This document shows, piece by piece, positions 17,492-26,846 of a stretch of DNA of 64,000 bases. Made by a program: the position numbers and the translations under genes. The notes under the pieces were generated by a model. It was not told the origin of the DNA and did no database searches. It saw only the letters and a list, made by a program, of their open reading frames with translations. The stretch's first letter is position 1. Every line of letters begins with the position of its first letter. Origin of the DNA: Luteolibacter arcticus (GTDB lineage Bacteria; Verrucomicrobiota; Verrucomicrobiia; Verrucomicrobiales; Akkermansiaceae); NCBI RefSeq assembly GCF_025950235.1, contig NZ_JAPDDT010000008.1, positions 62,001 to 126,000 on the forward strand. Reading direction: 5' to 3'.

Positions 17492-20245
17492 ATGAAATCC
17501 AGCCAAACACTCCGCAGCTCCGCGCTGCTTGCACTTGTGGTCGTCCTCCCCGGCCACTCCCCGGCTGCCATCACGCCCTTTGCCGAGTACCATCTCGGCG
17601 AGGCCGGCAGCATGTCAGGCGCCACCAAGCTCCCGCAGGACAGCTCCGGGAACAACCGTCACTTTTCCTCGAACATCTCGGGTGGCAGCGTCCCTCTCTC
17701 TCCCTCACCCGTCACCGCACCGGGTTCGACGCACTACATCGATACCCGTGCCCTCAGCCCCGATCAGGGATGGTACTCGAGCAACACCTTCTCAGGTCTT
17801 GCGACCGACAACTTCGCGGTTGGCGTGTATGCCTCGGCACCTTCGCTCGACGCGACCCCTCGCGACGTGATCGCCCTCGGGGGAGGGACCAGCGCTTTCA
17901 AGATCAGCCTCGCTGCCAATGGCTGGGCCGCCAGCTCGCACAACGCGAGCTGGATCGGGCCGGCGAACGGATACGCTGGAACCTTCACTGCCAACCAGTG
18001 GGTCCATCTCGCCTTGATCCGGAAGAATGGCGTGACGACCTTTTACATCGATGGCGTCGCCAAGGCCGGCACTTACAACGGGGCTCCGGCCCACAATAGC
18101 CCCCACCTTTCGGTCAATCCGGGAGGCACCATCTTCTTCAACGGCCGCATCGACGAGGCCCGCGTGGTGACCTTCGCCGGGACGGACACGGAGCAGGACA
18201 TCCTCGCCGCGCTGGGGACACCGCCGCTGCCGATCCGCTATCTCGTTCAGGATGGCGAGAACAGCTACCCGGCGGTCGCGCTGGCCGCGGGACTGACTTC
18301 GGAAGTGCGCCCGGGCTCGGGGCTCGACCGCGATTTCACTACCGTCGTCAATCCGGACGGATTCACGGTCAGCGGCACGCACACCTTGAAAGTCCTGGCT
18401 GGGCCTTCGCTGCAAGTGAACACCCCGTATGACATTTTCAGATTCACGGCATCCGGGGCACCCACGCTGAATCTCGGAGCCTTCGATCTGGATCTGCCGC
18501 CCGGCGCGGAGGCCACGCTGGCGATCGATAGCGCCGCGGCTCCCGATCACTACGTCACGCTGACCTTCCAGGATCTCGGCGTGCGCACTTGGAACGGCAC
18601 CGCCGCCGTGGGCGGCTCGACTTGGAACACGACGACCCCGAACTGGAAGGACGTGTCGCTGGCCTCGGTGACCTTCGCGAACGGCGATTCGGTGGTGTTC
18701 GATGAAAACGCGGCGGTGAAAAACGTCTCCATCGCGGCAGGAGAGGTCCAGCCCACGCTGACGGAGTTCGCCGCCTCAAGCGACTACGCGGTTTCCGGCC
18801 CGGGTACCATCGGCGGCACCGGCACGCTGCAAATGACCAGCGGCAAGGTCACGCTCTCGACGGCGGTCAATCTGTCCGGGGCCGGTGGGATGACGATCCT
18901 GCCCGATGCGACCCTGCAACTCGAGAACGGCGGCAGCCTTGGAAGCATGCCGGTCGCCAATTCGGGAACCATGGTTTTCAATCCCTCCGCCGTGCTCGAC
19001 ATCGCGGCACCCATCAGCAGCTCTGGCACCCTGACCCTCTCCGGGAGCGGTACGACGGTGTTTTCCAACACCGTGGGCGGCGCGGCCAGCATCGACGCCG
19101 GAGCGACCATGGAACTCAATGCTGCGGTCCTGCGGTCTCATCCCACGTCGAACTTCACGGGGGCAGGGACCTTGCGCAAGACCGGTGCCAACACGGCCCA
19201 GTGGGGGGCTTCCACGGCCACCTTTGCGCTGGACCCTGGCGCGCTCATCGATGTGCAAGCCGGCACCTTGATCGGCGGGTCGAGCAACAATGAAATCTGG
19301 ACCGAGAACAAAGCCGACCTTCATGTGGAGGCGGGCGCGGCGTTCGAGAGCGTCGAGGCGACCGTGCTCGTCGATGCGCTCAGCGGATCCGGCACCCTTC
19401 GCGCCGGCTATCCCGGCTTTGCCAATGCCGGCATTGTCTGCGGCGTGGCCGACGGCAGCGGGAGCTTCGGGGGAGCCATGGTGGACTATCCGATCGCCAA
19501 TGCCATCGGACGATTGACCAAGCGCGGGACCGGCACCCAGACCCTGGCGGGCCCCAACACTTACACCGGCAACACTACCGTGGAAGCTGGCGCGCTGGTG
19601 CTGGATGTGGACGGAAGCCTGACGTTCAAGATCGGCGCCAACGGCGTGAGCAACCGTATCACCGGCACGGGTGCGGTCACCTTGGACGGTGTTTTCGTGA
19701 TCAACCTCAGCGGGGCAACCCTTGCCAACGGTAACTCATGGAACCTCGTCGACGTCCCCAATCTGACCGAGACCTATGGCGACAGCTTCCTCGTCTCCGG
19801 CTTCACCGGGGCCTCCGGCGTCTGGACCCTAGTGGCAGGCGCGAACACCTGGACCTTCACCGAATCCACCGGCAATCTGACGCTGGCTGTGGGAGGCGGC
19901 TATTCCACATGGGCGACTGCCAATGCCGACGGCCAAGGCGCGGAACTCGATTTCGACGCCGACGGCGTGAAAAACGGCATCGAGTACTTCTTGGGTGAGA
20001 CCGGCAGCGGGATGACGGTGCTGCCTGGACCGGTCACCGCAGGCGGAGCCACGACCGTGACCTGGGATCGCGACCCGGCGGCCAGCGTGACTTCATTCGG
20101 AGTTCAGTTCTCGACCTCGCTGACCAGCGACTGGCAGCCGGTGCCGGGCGCCCAACTGAATCTCAGTGATCCCGCAAAGATCATCTACACCTTTCCTGCA
20201 CCCCTGACCGGCAAGCGGTTCGTGCGACTTTCCGTGACGCCATGA
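17492..20245 (+). CDS. LamG plus autotransporter-associated beta-strand repeat protein
   Basis: 917 residues starting at the ATG at 17492, which begins the signal peptide (MKSSQTLRSSALLALVVVLP). An in-frame ATG at 17405 lies inside the previous gene and is not favoured. A LamG module (about 25-245, FAEYHLGEAGSMSG) is followed by a small beta domain and then Gly/Thr-rich passenger repeats (about 360-800, for example GTQTLAGPNTYTGNTTVEAG). The end has DFDADGVKNGIEYFLG (about 818) and the tail finishing RFVRLSVTP. There is no barrel and no PEP-CTERM. It appears to be a surface-exposed binding protein that accompanies the GH29 enzyme encoded just upstream. Confidence 0.85.
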   Translation: MKSSQTLRSSALLALVVVLPGHSPAAITPFAEYHLGEAGSMSGATKLPQDSSGNNRHFSSNISGGSVPLSPSPVTAPGSTHYIDTRALSPDQGWYSSNTFSGLATDNFAVGVYASAPSLDATPRDVIALGGGTSAFKISLAANGWAASSHNASWIGPANGYAGTFTANQWVHLALIRKNGVTTFYIDGVAKAGTYNGAPAHNSPHLSVNPGGTIFFNGRIDEARVVTFAGTDTEQDILAALGTPPLPIRYLVQDGENSYPAVALAAGLTSEVRPGSGLDRDFTTVVNPDGFTVSGTHTLKVLAGPSLQVNTPYDIFRFTASGAPTLNLGAFDLDLPPGAEATLAIDSAAAPDHYVTLTFQDLGVRTWNGTAAVGGSTWNTTTPNWKDVSLASVTFANGDSVVFDENAAVKNVSIAAGEVQPTLTEFAASSDYAVSGPGTIGGTGTLQMTSGKVTLSTAVNLSGAGGMTILPDATLQLENGGSLGSMPVANSGTMVFNPSAVLDIAAPISSSGTLTLSGSGTTVFSNTVGGAASIDAGATMELNAAVLRSHPTSNFTGAGTLRKTGANTAQWGASTATFALDPGALIDVQAGTLIGGSSNNEIWTENKADLHVEAGAAFESVEATVLVDALSGSGTLRAGYPGFANAGIVCGVADGSGSFGGAMVDYPIANAIGRLTKRGTGTQTLAGPNTYTGNTTVEAGALVLDVDGSLTFKIGANGVSNRITGTGAVTLDGVFVINLSGATLANGNSWNLVDVPNLTETYGDSFLVSGFTGASGVWTLVAGANTWTFTESTGNLTLAVGGGYSTWATANADGQGAELDFDADGVKNGIEYFLGETGSGMTVLPGPVTAGGATTVTWDRDPAASVTSFGVQFSTSLTSDWQPVPGAQLNLSDPAKIIYTFPAPLTGKRFVRLSVTP

Positions 20246-20289
20246 CCGTGTCCCCAGGTCAGGGCCCTCGGGCTCATCCTCCGAATTCG

Positions 20290-21597
20290 ATGATCAAACC
20301 CCACGACAACCCGACCGGCCCCGCCGGCGCGAGAGTTCCTTTGACCAACGTGGCCGGTGACATGCACCCGGTGACTGGCGGGAACGCCGGATCCCGCACG
20401 AAGAAAGGCCTTTGGCAGAGGCTGGGCGGTAGTGCGTTCTCGATCTCCGTGCTGGTCCACGCGGTCTTCATCCTGCTGGCGATCTTCTTCTTCATCCGCT
20501 GGGTCGAGCCGCCGCCGGAGGAGAGAGTCGATTTCGTTCCCGGTGGCGGTGGTGGCGGCAACAACGGTTCTGAAGTGACCCACAAGATCCAGCAGAAGGC
20601 GCGACAGATGCCGAGCGCGGTGTCGAAGCGGATTGCGTCCACCAGTTTAACGGCGGCCTTCACCTTGCCGGATTCCTCCAGCGATCTGCCGGACGCGACC
20701 ATGCCGATGGAGATGGGAGCCAGTGCGGCGGGCAAGGGCGGCGGCGCGGGTGGAGGAAGCGGGACCGGGATTGGCACCGGCACGGGCAGCGGCGTGGGAC
20801 CGGGTAGCGGCCCCGGCGTGGGCAAAGGCTTCATCGATACAAACCCCTTTGGCAGCAAGGGCGGAGTGGGGCTGGTGGGGACGTTCTATGACTTCAAGCG
20901 GGACAAGAAGGGGGATAGCACCGGCGTGAGAGCCTTGGACCGGCCGACCTACACGAAAATCGTCAATGACTTCACCAACAGTTCCAGATGGGGTCCCTCC
21001 TCCAAGTTCAAGCACTACACTTCCCCGACCCAACTGACCGCCAAGGTTTTCGCCTTCAAGGGGATCCCGGACACCTCGGCGGGCCAGGCGTTCCAGTGTC
21101 CTGATACCGGCGCGGGCATGTGGCTCGCCCACTACTCCGGGACGGTGAAGGCGACCGAGACCGGAACGTATCGATTCGTGGGATGGGGGGACAACTGTCT
21201 GGTGGTGGGGATCGACGGCAAGGTGGTGCTTGATGCGTCGGACGTGGTTTACACCGGAAAAGCCAACGAGCCTCTGGGCAGCATCAATCTGCCCGGCAAG
21301 CCCGGCGCGGCGCTGGCCTGTGGGAAATGGTTCCAACTCCGCCAAGGAAGTTCGCTGAAAGTGGACATCATCATGGGCGATGAAGGCGGAATCTTCTCGG
21401 CCGGGGTGATGATCGAGAAGAAGGACTCGACCTATGGCCGCGGGCCAGGGGGGGTGCCGGTTCTTCCCGTGCTCACCGTTGCCGACCTGGAAGAGAAGGA
21501 GAAGGCGCTCTACCCGTTCCTCTCGGCCGAGAGCTTTCCGCGGTCGCTATTCGTGGCCGAAACACCCCGGCTTGGTGCCGGAGACATTTTCAAATGA
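20290..21597 (+). CDS. Membrane-anchored PA14-like protein with Gly-rich linker
   Basis: 435 residues from the ATG at 20290; an alternative ATG at 20242 overlaps the previous stop. There is no cleavable signal. One hydrophobic helix (about 51-70, SISVLVHAVFILLAIFFFI) follows a basic cytoplasmic segment (RTKKGLWQRL), giving a TonB-like N-in topology. A short linker with EPPPEE and a GGGGGG run leads to a second Gly-rich stretch (about 150-185). Residues about 195-390 resemble a PA14/GLEYA beta-sandwich (GTYRFVGWGDNCLVVGIDGK). It lies after the LamG gene set and may be its last gene. It could be an envelope-spanning anchor or sensor; the function is not recognised. Confidence 0.7.
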   Translation: MIKPHDNPTGPAGARVPLTNVAGDMHPVTGGNAGSRTKKGLWQRLGGSAFSISVLVHAVFILLAIFFFIRWVEPPPEERVDFVPGGGGGGNNGSEVTHKIQQKARQMPSAVSKRIASTSLTAAFTLPDSSSDLPDATMPMEMGASAAGKGGGAGGGSGTGIGTGTGSGVGPGSGPGVGKGFIDTNPFGSKGGVGLVGTFYDFKRDKKGDSTGVRALDRPTYTKIVNDFTNSSRWGPSSKFKHYTSPTQLTAKVFAFKGIPDTSAGQAFQCPDTGAGMWLAHYSGTVKATETGTYRFVGWGDNCLVVGIDGKVVLDASDVVYTGKANEPLGSINLPGKPGAALACGKWFQLRQGSSLKVDIIMGDEGGIFSAGVMIEKKDSTYGRGPGGVPVLPVLTVADLEEKEKALYPFLSAESFPRSLFVAETPRLGAGDIFK

Positions 21598-21948
21598 GCA
21601 CTGGGATGCCCATGAATTCCACCATCCATTCCACCTTGAGCGGGTTGGCACGGCCGAGAGGGCGAGTCGGGTCGATGACCGGTGAAATGAGTATCGTTAA
21701 TTGTTCAACCAAGTGTGAGCCCCGAAGACGCTTAAAATGCGTGAATAGGGGGCAATTCGCCGGGAAGAAGGATGCGGTTTTCACCGGAATCCCCGACGGC
21801 CGAATGAAGAGATCCGTTGGCTCCCGATGAATTTTGAGAAGAGAAACCCACTCGACTTCGGAGCAGTGTTGCGCGTTTCGCCAGTCGGTCTGCGTAAAAT
21901 CGCAGCTAACGTCCGAAGGATTCCGCTTACTTCCCCGATACACCTACC
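21598..21948 (+). other. Intergenic stretch, no convincing gene
   Basis: A 351-bp gap with lower GC than its surroundings. Short open frames on both strands have no recognisable composition or signal. Two small hairpins are visible: ACGC/GCGT around TTAAAAT near 21728-21743, and CTGCG/CGCAG around TAAAAT near 21890-21906. It probably carries the promoter for the PSD1 gene at 21949, but no hexamer pair with acceptable spacing could be chosen. Confidence 0.5.
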
Positions 21949-24900
21949 ATGACCGTTGAGTTTTCACCTTTCCGCAGGATTGCCCCATGGACCGCCGTGG
22001 TAGCAACCGCTGCCTTCTGGGGTTTTGCCGCATCCGGCCGCGGTGTCGCGGCGGAGGCCGCGTCGCTTCCGGACAAGGTCTCGTTCAACGAGCACATCCA
22101 ACCGCTGCTCTCCGAAAACTGCTACCATTGCCACGGACCCGACAGCGGGACCCGCGAGCCGAAGAAAGCGCCGATGCGGCTGGACCGCGAGGCGGATGCC
22201 TTCCTGCCGCGTGAGGATGGCAAGCCGGTGATCGTGAAGGGCAAGCCGGCGGAATCGCTGCTGGTCAAGCTGATCAACGAAAAGGATCCGGAGAAGATCA
22301 TGCCGCCACCGGCGTCCCACAAGACGCTCTCGCCGGCGCAGATCGCGCTACTGGAGAAATGGATCGAGCAGGGCGCGCCCTACGAAGCGCATTGGTCGTT
22401 CATTCCGGTGAAGCGCCCCGCTTTGCCCGAAGCGGGCAAGGACTGGGCCGCCAATCCGGTCGACCGGTTCGTCGCGGCGAAACTCGACGAGCAGGGTCTC
22501 AAGCCGAATTCCCCGGAGGACCTGGCGCGCTTCTACCGACGCTTGCATCTCGATCTCACGGGCTTGCCGCCGGCACCGGAAGAGGTGGGTGCCTTCCTGA
22601 AAGCTGCGACGGGCAACCCGCAGGCGGCGATTGAAGCGGCGACCGACAAGTTGCTGGCCACCACCGCGAGTGCCGAGCACTTCGCCCGCCAGTGGCTGGA
22701 TGCGGCCCGCTATGCCGACACCCACGGCATTCACATCGACAACTTCCGCTCGATCTGGCCGTACCGCGATTGGGTGGTGAGGGCGTTCCAAGCGAACATG
22801 CCTTGGGACCAGTTCACCACCGAGCAGATTGCCGGCGACCTGCTTCCGAACCGGACGCTCGACCAGCAGGTGGCGACCGGCTTCTCGCGCTGTCTGGCGA
22901 CCACCGGGGAGGGGGGGGCGATTGCGGAGGAATACGACGCGATCTATGCGAAGGACCGGGTGGAAACCGTCTCGGCGGTCTGGCTCGGCCTGACCACTGG
23001 CTGCGCGGCGTGTCACGACCACAAGTTCGACCCGATTTCCACCAAGGAGTTCTACTCGTTGACCTCTTTCTTCCGGAACACGCCGATGTCGGCGCTGGAC
23101 GGCAACAACGCGAATCATCCGCCGAATGTCACGGTACCGCTGCCAGAGGACCGGGAGCGCCTGGCCGCCCTTCCCGCGGAACTCGCGGAGCAGGAGCGCC
23201 TGGTCGCGGCTCGCAAGGAAGCGGTCCGGAGTGCCTTCGAGCAGTGGACGAAAACCGCGCGGCCAAGCCGGACTTCCAGGGCGGACTCGACGCTCGCACT
23301 CCACCTGCCGCTGGATGAGGAGGACGGTCCGCTCCGCGGCAAGGCGGACGGAGCCGCTAAGCAATGGGACGCGAAGCTTGCGCGAGTGGATGCCCCGGCG
23401 GGCAAGGCGGTGCAGGTGAGCGACGGGATCGTGGATCTCGGCGACCTCGGGAGCTTCAAGCGCGGTGACCGCGTGACCTATGGTGCGCTGATCCGGGTCG
23501 AGGGAGCGCCGACGGGCGCGGTGGTGGCGAGGATGAATCCGGGCGAGGCGCACCGGGGGTGGGACCTCTACCTGCAAGGCGGCGTGCCAGCCGCCCACGT
23601 GATCGATAGCTGGCCTGGCAAGGCGAACAAGATCAATGGCAGCGAACCCCTGAAGCCGAATGAGTGGCACCATGTGATGGTCACCTTCGACGGGTCCAAG
23701 CCTGCTGCCGACACGCTGGAGCTTTATGTGGACGGCCGGAAGGTGAAGTCCACGACCACGCCCAATACCGTGGGCACGGAGATCGAAACGAAGGTGCCAT
23801 TGCGGCTCGGTTCGCGCGAAGGTGGGGATTCAAAACTCAACGGCAAGGTGGCGGTGCAGGACTTGCGCTTCTACCGCCGCCTGCTCTCCCCGCAGGAGAT
23901 CGGCACGCTGGCCCAGACCGGGCTCATCCAAGGCATCCTCACGAAGCCGGTGGAGCAACGGACGAAGGAGCAGACGGAGACCTTGTTCCGCTACTACCTG
24001 ACGACCATGGACAAGCCGGCGCAGGAGCTGATGGCCAAGCTGGACGCACTCAAGGCCGAGCAGACGACCCTCGGCGGCCGCGGCACCGTGTCGCTGGTCA
24101 TGGCAGAGAAGCCCGGCGAGCCCTTCGCTCACGTGCTGACCCGCGGTGTCTATTCGGACAAGGGCGAGAAGGTCGCCCCTACGACGCCTGCCGTACTTCC
24201 ACCGATGGCGGCCGATGCGCCGAAGAACCGGCTCGGTCTCGCCCGCTGGCTGACCGATCCGGCCAATCCCTTGCCAGCGCGGGTGACGATGAACCGGACG
24301 TGGTACTACTTCTTCGGCACCGGCATCGTCGAAACGAATGACGACTTCGGCATCATGGGCGCGCGTCCGAGCCATCCGAAGCTGCTCGACTGGCTGGCGG
24401 CCGAGTTCGTCGATTCGAAGTGGGACTACCGCCACATGGTGAAGCTCATCGTGACTTCGGCAGCTTACCGGCAGTCGGGCGCCGTCTCGGGTCAGAAGCT
24501 CGAGAAGGATCCCTCGAACCGTCTGGTTTCCCGTGGCCCTCGCTACCGCATGGATGCGGAGGTGATCCGCGACACGGCGCTCGCCGCGGCCGACCTGCTT
24601 TCTCCGAAAGTGGGCGGGGCACCGGTGAGGCCGTATCAGCCGGAAGGCGTGTGGGAAGCGGTGGCGATGAAGGAATCGAACACCAGGAACTACAAGGCGG
24701 ACACCGGCGAGGCACTCTACCGGCGCTCCCTCTACACCCTGTGGAAGCGCACCGCGCCCCATCCCGCGATGGAGATCATGAACGCACCCACGCGCGAGGT
24801 CTTCTGCGTGCGCCGCGACCGGACCAATACGCCGCTCCAGGCCTTCGTGACCTTGAATGACCCGCAGTTCGTCGAAGCCTCGCGGCGGTTGGCGGAGCAC

Positions 24901-25170
24901 GCGATGGCGGCGTCCAGCGATCCCTCGCAGCGCGTCGACTTCATGACCGCACGACTGCTGTCGCGCGTCTTGCCGCCGGAGGAGCGGAAGGTGGTGCTGG
25001 ATACGTTCGGGGTGGCTCTTGCGGCCTACCGGACGGATGCGAAGCAGGCCCAGGCGATGATTTCCAACGGTGAATCCAAGGCCGATCCGAAGCTGGATGT
25101 CCCTGAACTCGCGGCGTGGACGTTGGTCGCAAGCCAACTCCTCAACCTCGATGAGACCCTGAACAAGTGA
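21949..25170 (+). CDS. PSD1 planctomycete-type cytochrome protein with LamG domain
   Basis: 1073 residues with an N-terminal signal or anchor (hydrophobic about 11-30). A PSCyt1 haem domain has CYHCH (58-62) and MPPPASHK as a likely distal Met region. A DUF1549 domain (about 150-370) ends with a second CxxCH (C352-H356, [11 protein letters not shown]). A LamG-like domain follows (about 440-640), then DUF1553 (about 760-1050, [17 protein letters not shown]). Such proteins are abundant in Planctomycetota and Verrucomicrobiota, are almost always paired with DUF1501, and are linked by context to carbohydrate or sulfated-glycan breakdown; the chemistry is unresolved. The DUF1501 partner starts 15 bp downstream. 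Confidence 0.93.
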   Translation: MTVEFSPFRRIAPWTAVVATAAFWGFAASGRGVAAEAASLPDKVSFNEHIQPLLSENCYHCHGPDSGTREPKKAPMRLDREADAFLPREDGKPVIVKGKPAESLLVKLINEKDPEKIMPPPASHKTLSPAQIALLEKWIEQGAPYEAHWSFIPVKRPALPEAGKDWAANPVDRFVAAKLDEQGLKPNSPEDLARFYRRLHLDLTGLPPAPEEVGAFLKAATGNPQAAIEAATDKLLATTASAEHFARQWLDAARYADTHGIHIDNFRSIWPYRDWVVRAFQANMPWDQFTTEQIAGDLLPNRTLDQQVATGFSRCLATTGEGGAIAEEYDAIYAKDRVETVSAVWLGLTTGCAACHDHKFDPISTKEFYSLTSFFRNTPMSALDGNNANHPPNVTVPLPEDRERLAALPAELAEQERLVAARKEAVRSAFEQWTKTARPSRTSRADSTLALHLPLDEEDGPLRGKADGAAKQWDAKLARVDAPAGKAVQVSDGIVDLGDLGSFKRGDRVTYGALIRVEGAPTGAVVARMNPGEAHRGWDLYLQGGVPAAHVIDSWPGKANKINGSEPLKPNEWHHVMVTFDGSKPAADTLELYVDGRKVKSTTTPNTVGTEIETKVPLRLGSREGGDSKLNGKVAVQDLRFYRRLLSPQEIGTLAQTGLIQGILTKPVEQRTKEQTETLFRYYLTTMDKPAQELMAKLDALKAEQTTLGGRGTVSLVMAEKPGEPFAHVLTRGVYSDKGEKVAPTTPAVLPPMAADAPKNRLGLARWLTDPANPLPARVTMNRTWYYFFGTGIVETNDDFGIMGARPSHPKLLDWLAAEFVDSKWDYRHMVKLIVTSAAYRQSGAVSGQKLEKDPSNRLVSRGPRYRMDAEVIRDTALAAADLLSPKVGGAPVRPYQPEGVWEAVAMKESNTRNYKADTGEALYRRSLYTLWKRTAPHPAMEIMNAPTREVFCVRRDRTNTPLQAFVTLNDPQFVEASRRLAEHAMAASSDPSQRVDFMTARLLSRVLPPEERKVVLDTFGVALAAYRTDAKQAQAMISNGESKADPKLDVPELAAWTLVASQLLNLDETLNK

Positions 25171-25184
25171 TGTTGCCCGCACCT

Positions 25185-26639
25185 ATGAACACGATCTCCG
25201 ATTACAACTCCGCCATCACGCGCCGGCAATTCTTCCGCAAGAACGGCACCGGCCTCGGTGTGGCTGCCCTGTCCTCGCTGCTCGGCAGCGGCCAGGCATT
25301 TTCCTCGTCAATCGAGGAGGCGCTGCCGCACATCGCACCGAAGGCGAAGCGCGCGATCTACATCTCGCTGATCGGCGCGCCGTCGCAGCTCGACCTCTTC
25401 GACTACAAGCCGGACCTCAAGAAGCGCTTCAAGGAAGACCTCAAGGATTGGCTGAAGAAGGAAGGCCAGCGCCTCACGGGCATGACCTCCGGGCAGGGTT
25501 CCTTTCCGCTGGCGCCGACGATCTTCAAGTTTGCCCAGCACGGCCAGGGCGGCGCGTGGATCAGCGAACTGCTGCCGTGGACCGCGAAGATGGCCGACGA
25601 CATTTGCATCATCAAATCGATGCACACCGAGGCGATCAACCACGAGCCGGCCAACCAGCTCGTGTACACCGGCTCGATGCAGTCCGGGAAGGCCTCGCTC
25701 GGCTCATGGTTGTCCTACGGCCTGGGCAGCATGAATGAGGATCTGCCGACCTTCGTGGTGCTGCACGCCACCCACAGCTCGCCGTATTCGAACGTCCAGG
25801 CGATCTCCGCCCGCCTGTGGGGATCCGGCTACCTGCCCGGCAAATACGCGGGTGTGGCCCTCCGCTCGAAGGGGGATCCGGTGCTTTATCTGCAGGATTC
25901 GCCCGGCGTCTCCCGCGACTTGCGGCGCAAGATGCTGGACGGCTTGAACACGCTGAACCAGCGCTCGTACGAAGCGGTGGGCGATCCGGAAATCCAGACC
26001 CGCATCCAACAGTACGAGATGGCCTTCCGCATGCAGGCTTCGGTTCCGGAGCTGGCCGATACCTCGGGCGAACCGGAGTACGTGTATGAGCTCTACGGCA
26101 AGGACAGCAAGGTCGGCGGCACCTTCGCTGCCTCGGCGCTGATGGCGCGGCGTCTGTTAGAGCGCGGCACCCGCTTCGTGCAAATCTTCCACCGCGGCTG
26201 GGACCAGCACGGCGATCTTCCGCGTGACCTGCGCTCGCAGTGCGGGGATGTCGATCAAGGCATCTACGGCCTGATCCAGGATCTCAAACAGCGCGGCATG
26301 CTGGAGGACACCCTGGTCATCTTCGGCGGCGAGTTCGGCCGGACGGTCTATTCGCAAGGTACGCTCAACGAAACGAACTATGGCCGCGACCACCACCCGC
26401 GCTGCTTCTCGCTGTGGATGGCGGGCGGCGGTGTGAAGGGCGGGCAGGTCTATGGCGAGACCGACGAGATGAGCTACAACATCGTGCAGAACCCGGTCCA
26501 CATCCGCGACCTGCACGCGACCGTCCTGAACCAGCTCGGCTTGAACCATGAGAAGCTCACCTACAAGTTCCAAGGGCTGGACCAGAAGCTCACCGGCGTG
26601 GAGAAGCCGGCGGTCGTTGTGAAGGGTATCCTGGCATGA
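25185..26639 (+). CDS. DUF1501 protein, Tat-exported
   Basis: About 484 residues from the ATG at 25185; GTG 25167 and ATG 25170 upstream overlap the previous gene and are less likely. A twin-arginine signal ([10 protein letters not shown], then a hydrophobic [14 protein letters not shown]) predicts folded export. The body is a DUF1501 (sulfatase-like alkaline phosphatase superfamily) domain with [14 protein letters not shown], a WDQHGD motif and [11 protein letters not shown], followed by [17 protein letters not shown]; these carry candidate metal-binding Asp/His residues. It is the close partner of the PSD1 gene upstream. The reaction is unknown; the pair recurs at 26847-31410. Confidence 0.92.
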   Translation: MNTISDYNSAITRRQFFRKNGTGLGVAALSSLLGSGQAFSSSIEEALPHIAPKAKRAIYISLIGAPSQLDLFDYKPDLKKRFKEDLKDWLKKEGQRLTGMTSGQGSFPLAPTIFKFAQHGQGGAWISELLPWTAKMADDICIIKSMHTEAINHEPANQLVYTGSMQSGKASLGSWLSYGLGSMNEDLPTFVVLHATHSSPYSNVQAISARLWGSGYLPGKYAGVALRSKGDPVLYLQDSPGVSRDLRRKMLDGLNTLNQRSYEAVGDPEIQTRIQQYEMAFRMQASVPELADTSGEPEYVYELYGKDSKVGGTFAASALMARRLLERGTRFVQIFHRGWDQHGDLPRDLRSQCGDVDQGIYGLIQDLKQRGMLEDTLVIFGGEFGRTVYSQGTLNETNYGRDHHPRCFSLWMAGGGVKGGQVYGETDEMSYNIVQNPVHIRDLHATVLNQLGLNHEKLTYKFQGLDQKLTGVEKPAVVVKGILA

Positions 26640-26846
26640 TCCCGGATCCCCAGGTCCTGGGTTGCGCATCTGTTGGCATGAACTCGCGATTTCATCGATT
26701 TTTTGAAGAAAGACTCCTGCGCGATTGAGGGTAAAAAGGAACCCTTTGATGCGGAGGGAAAAGGCTAGTTTCAGAAGATGTCTGCCTTCCTCGTTGCCAG
26801 CGCGGAGCCCGTGCTGGCGGGAGGCATGAAAACATGGAACTGAATC

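Noticed and set aside
21590..21943. A 117-codon minus-strand frame in the 21598-21948 gap.
   Set aside because: It starts with no ribosome-binding signal, has no recognisable pattern and overlaps the end of the preceding gene.
26826..26846. An ATG with good context before the PSD1 GTG start, suggesting an N-terminal frameshift.
   Set aside because: It is in frame but meets TGA after five codons, while the GTG start gives a complete signal peptide and haem motif.
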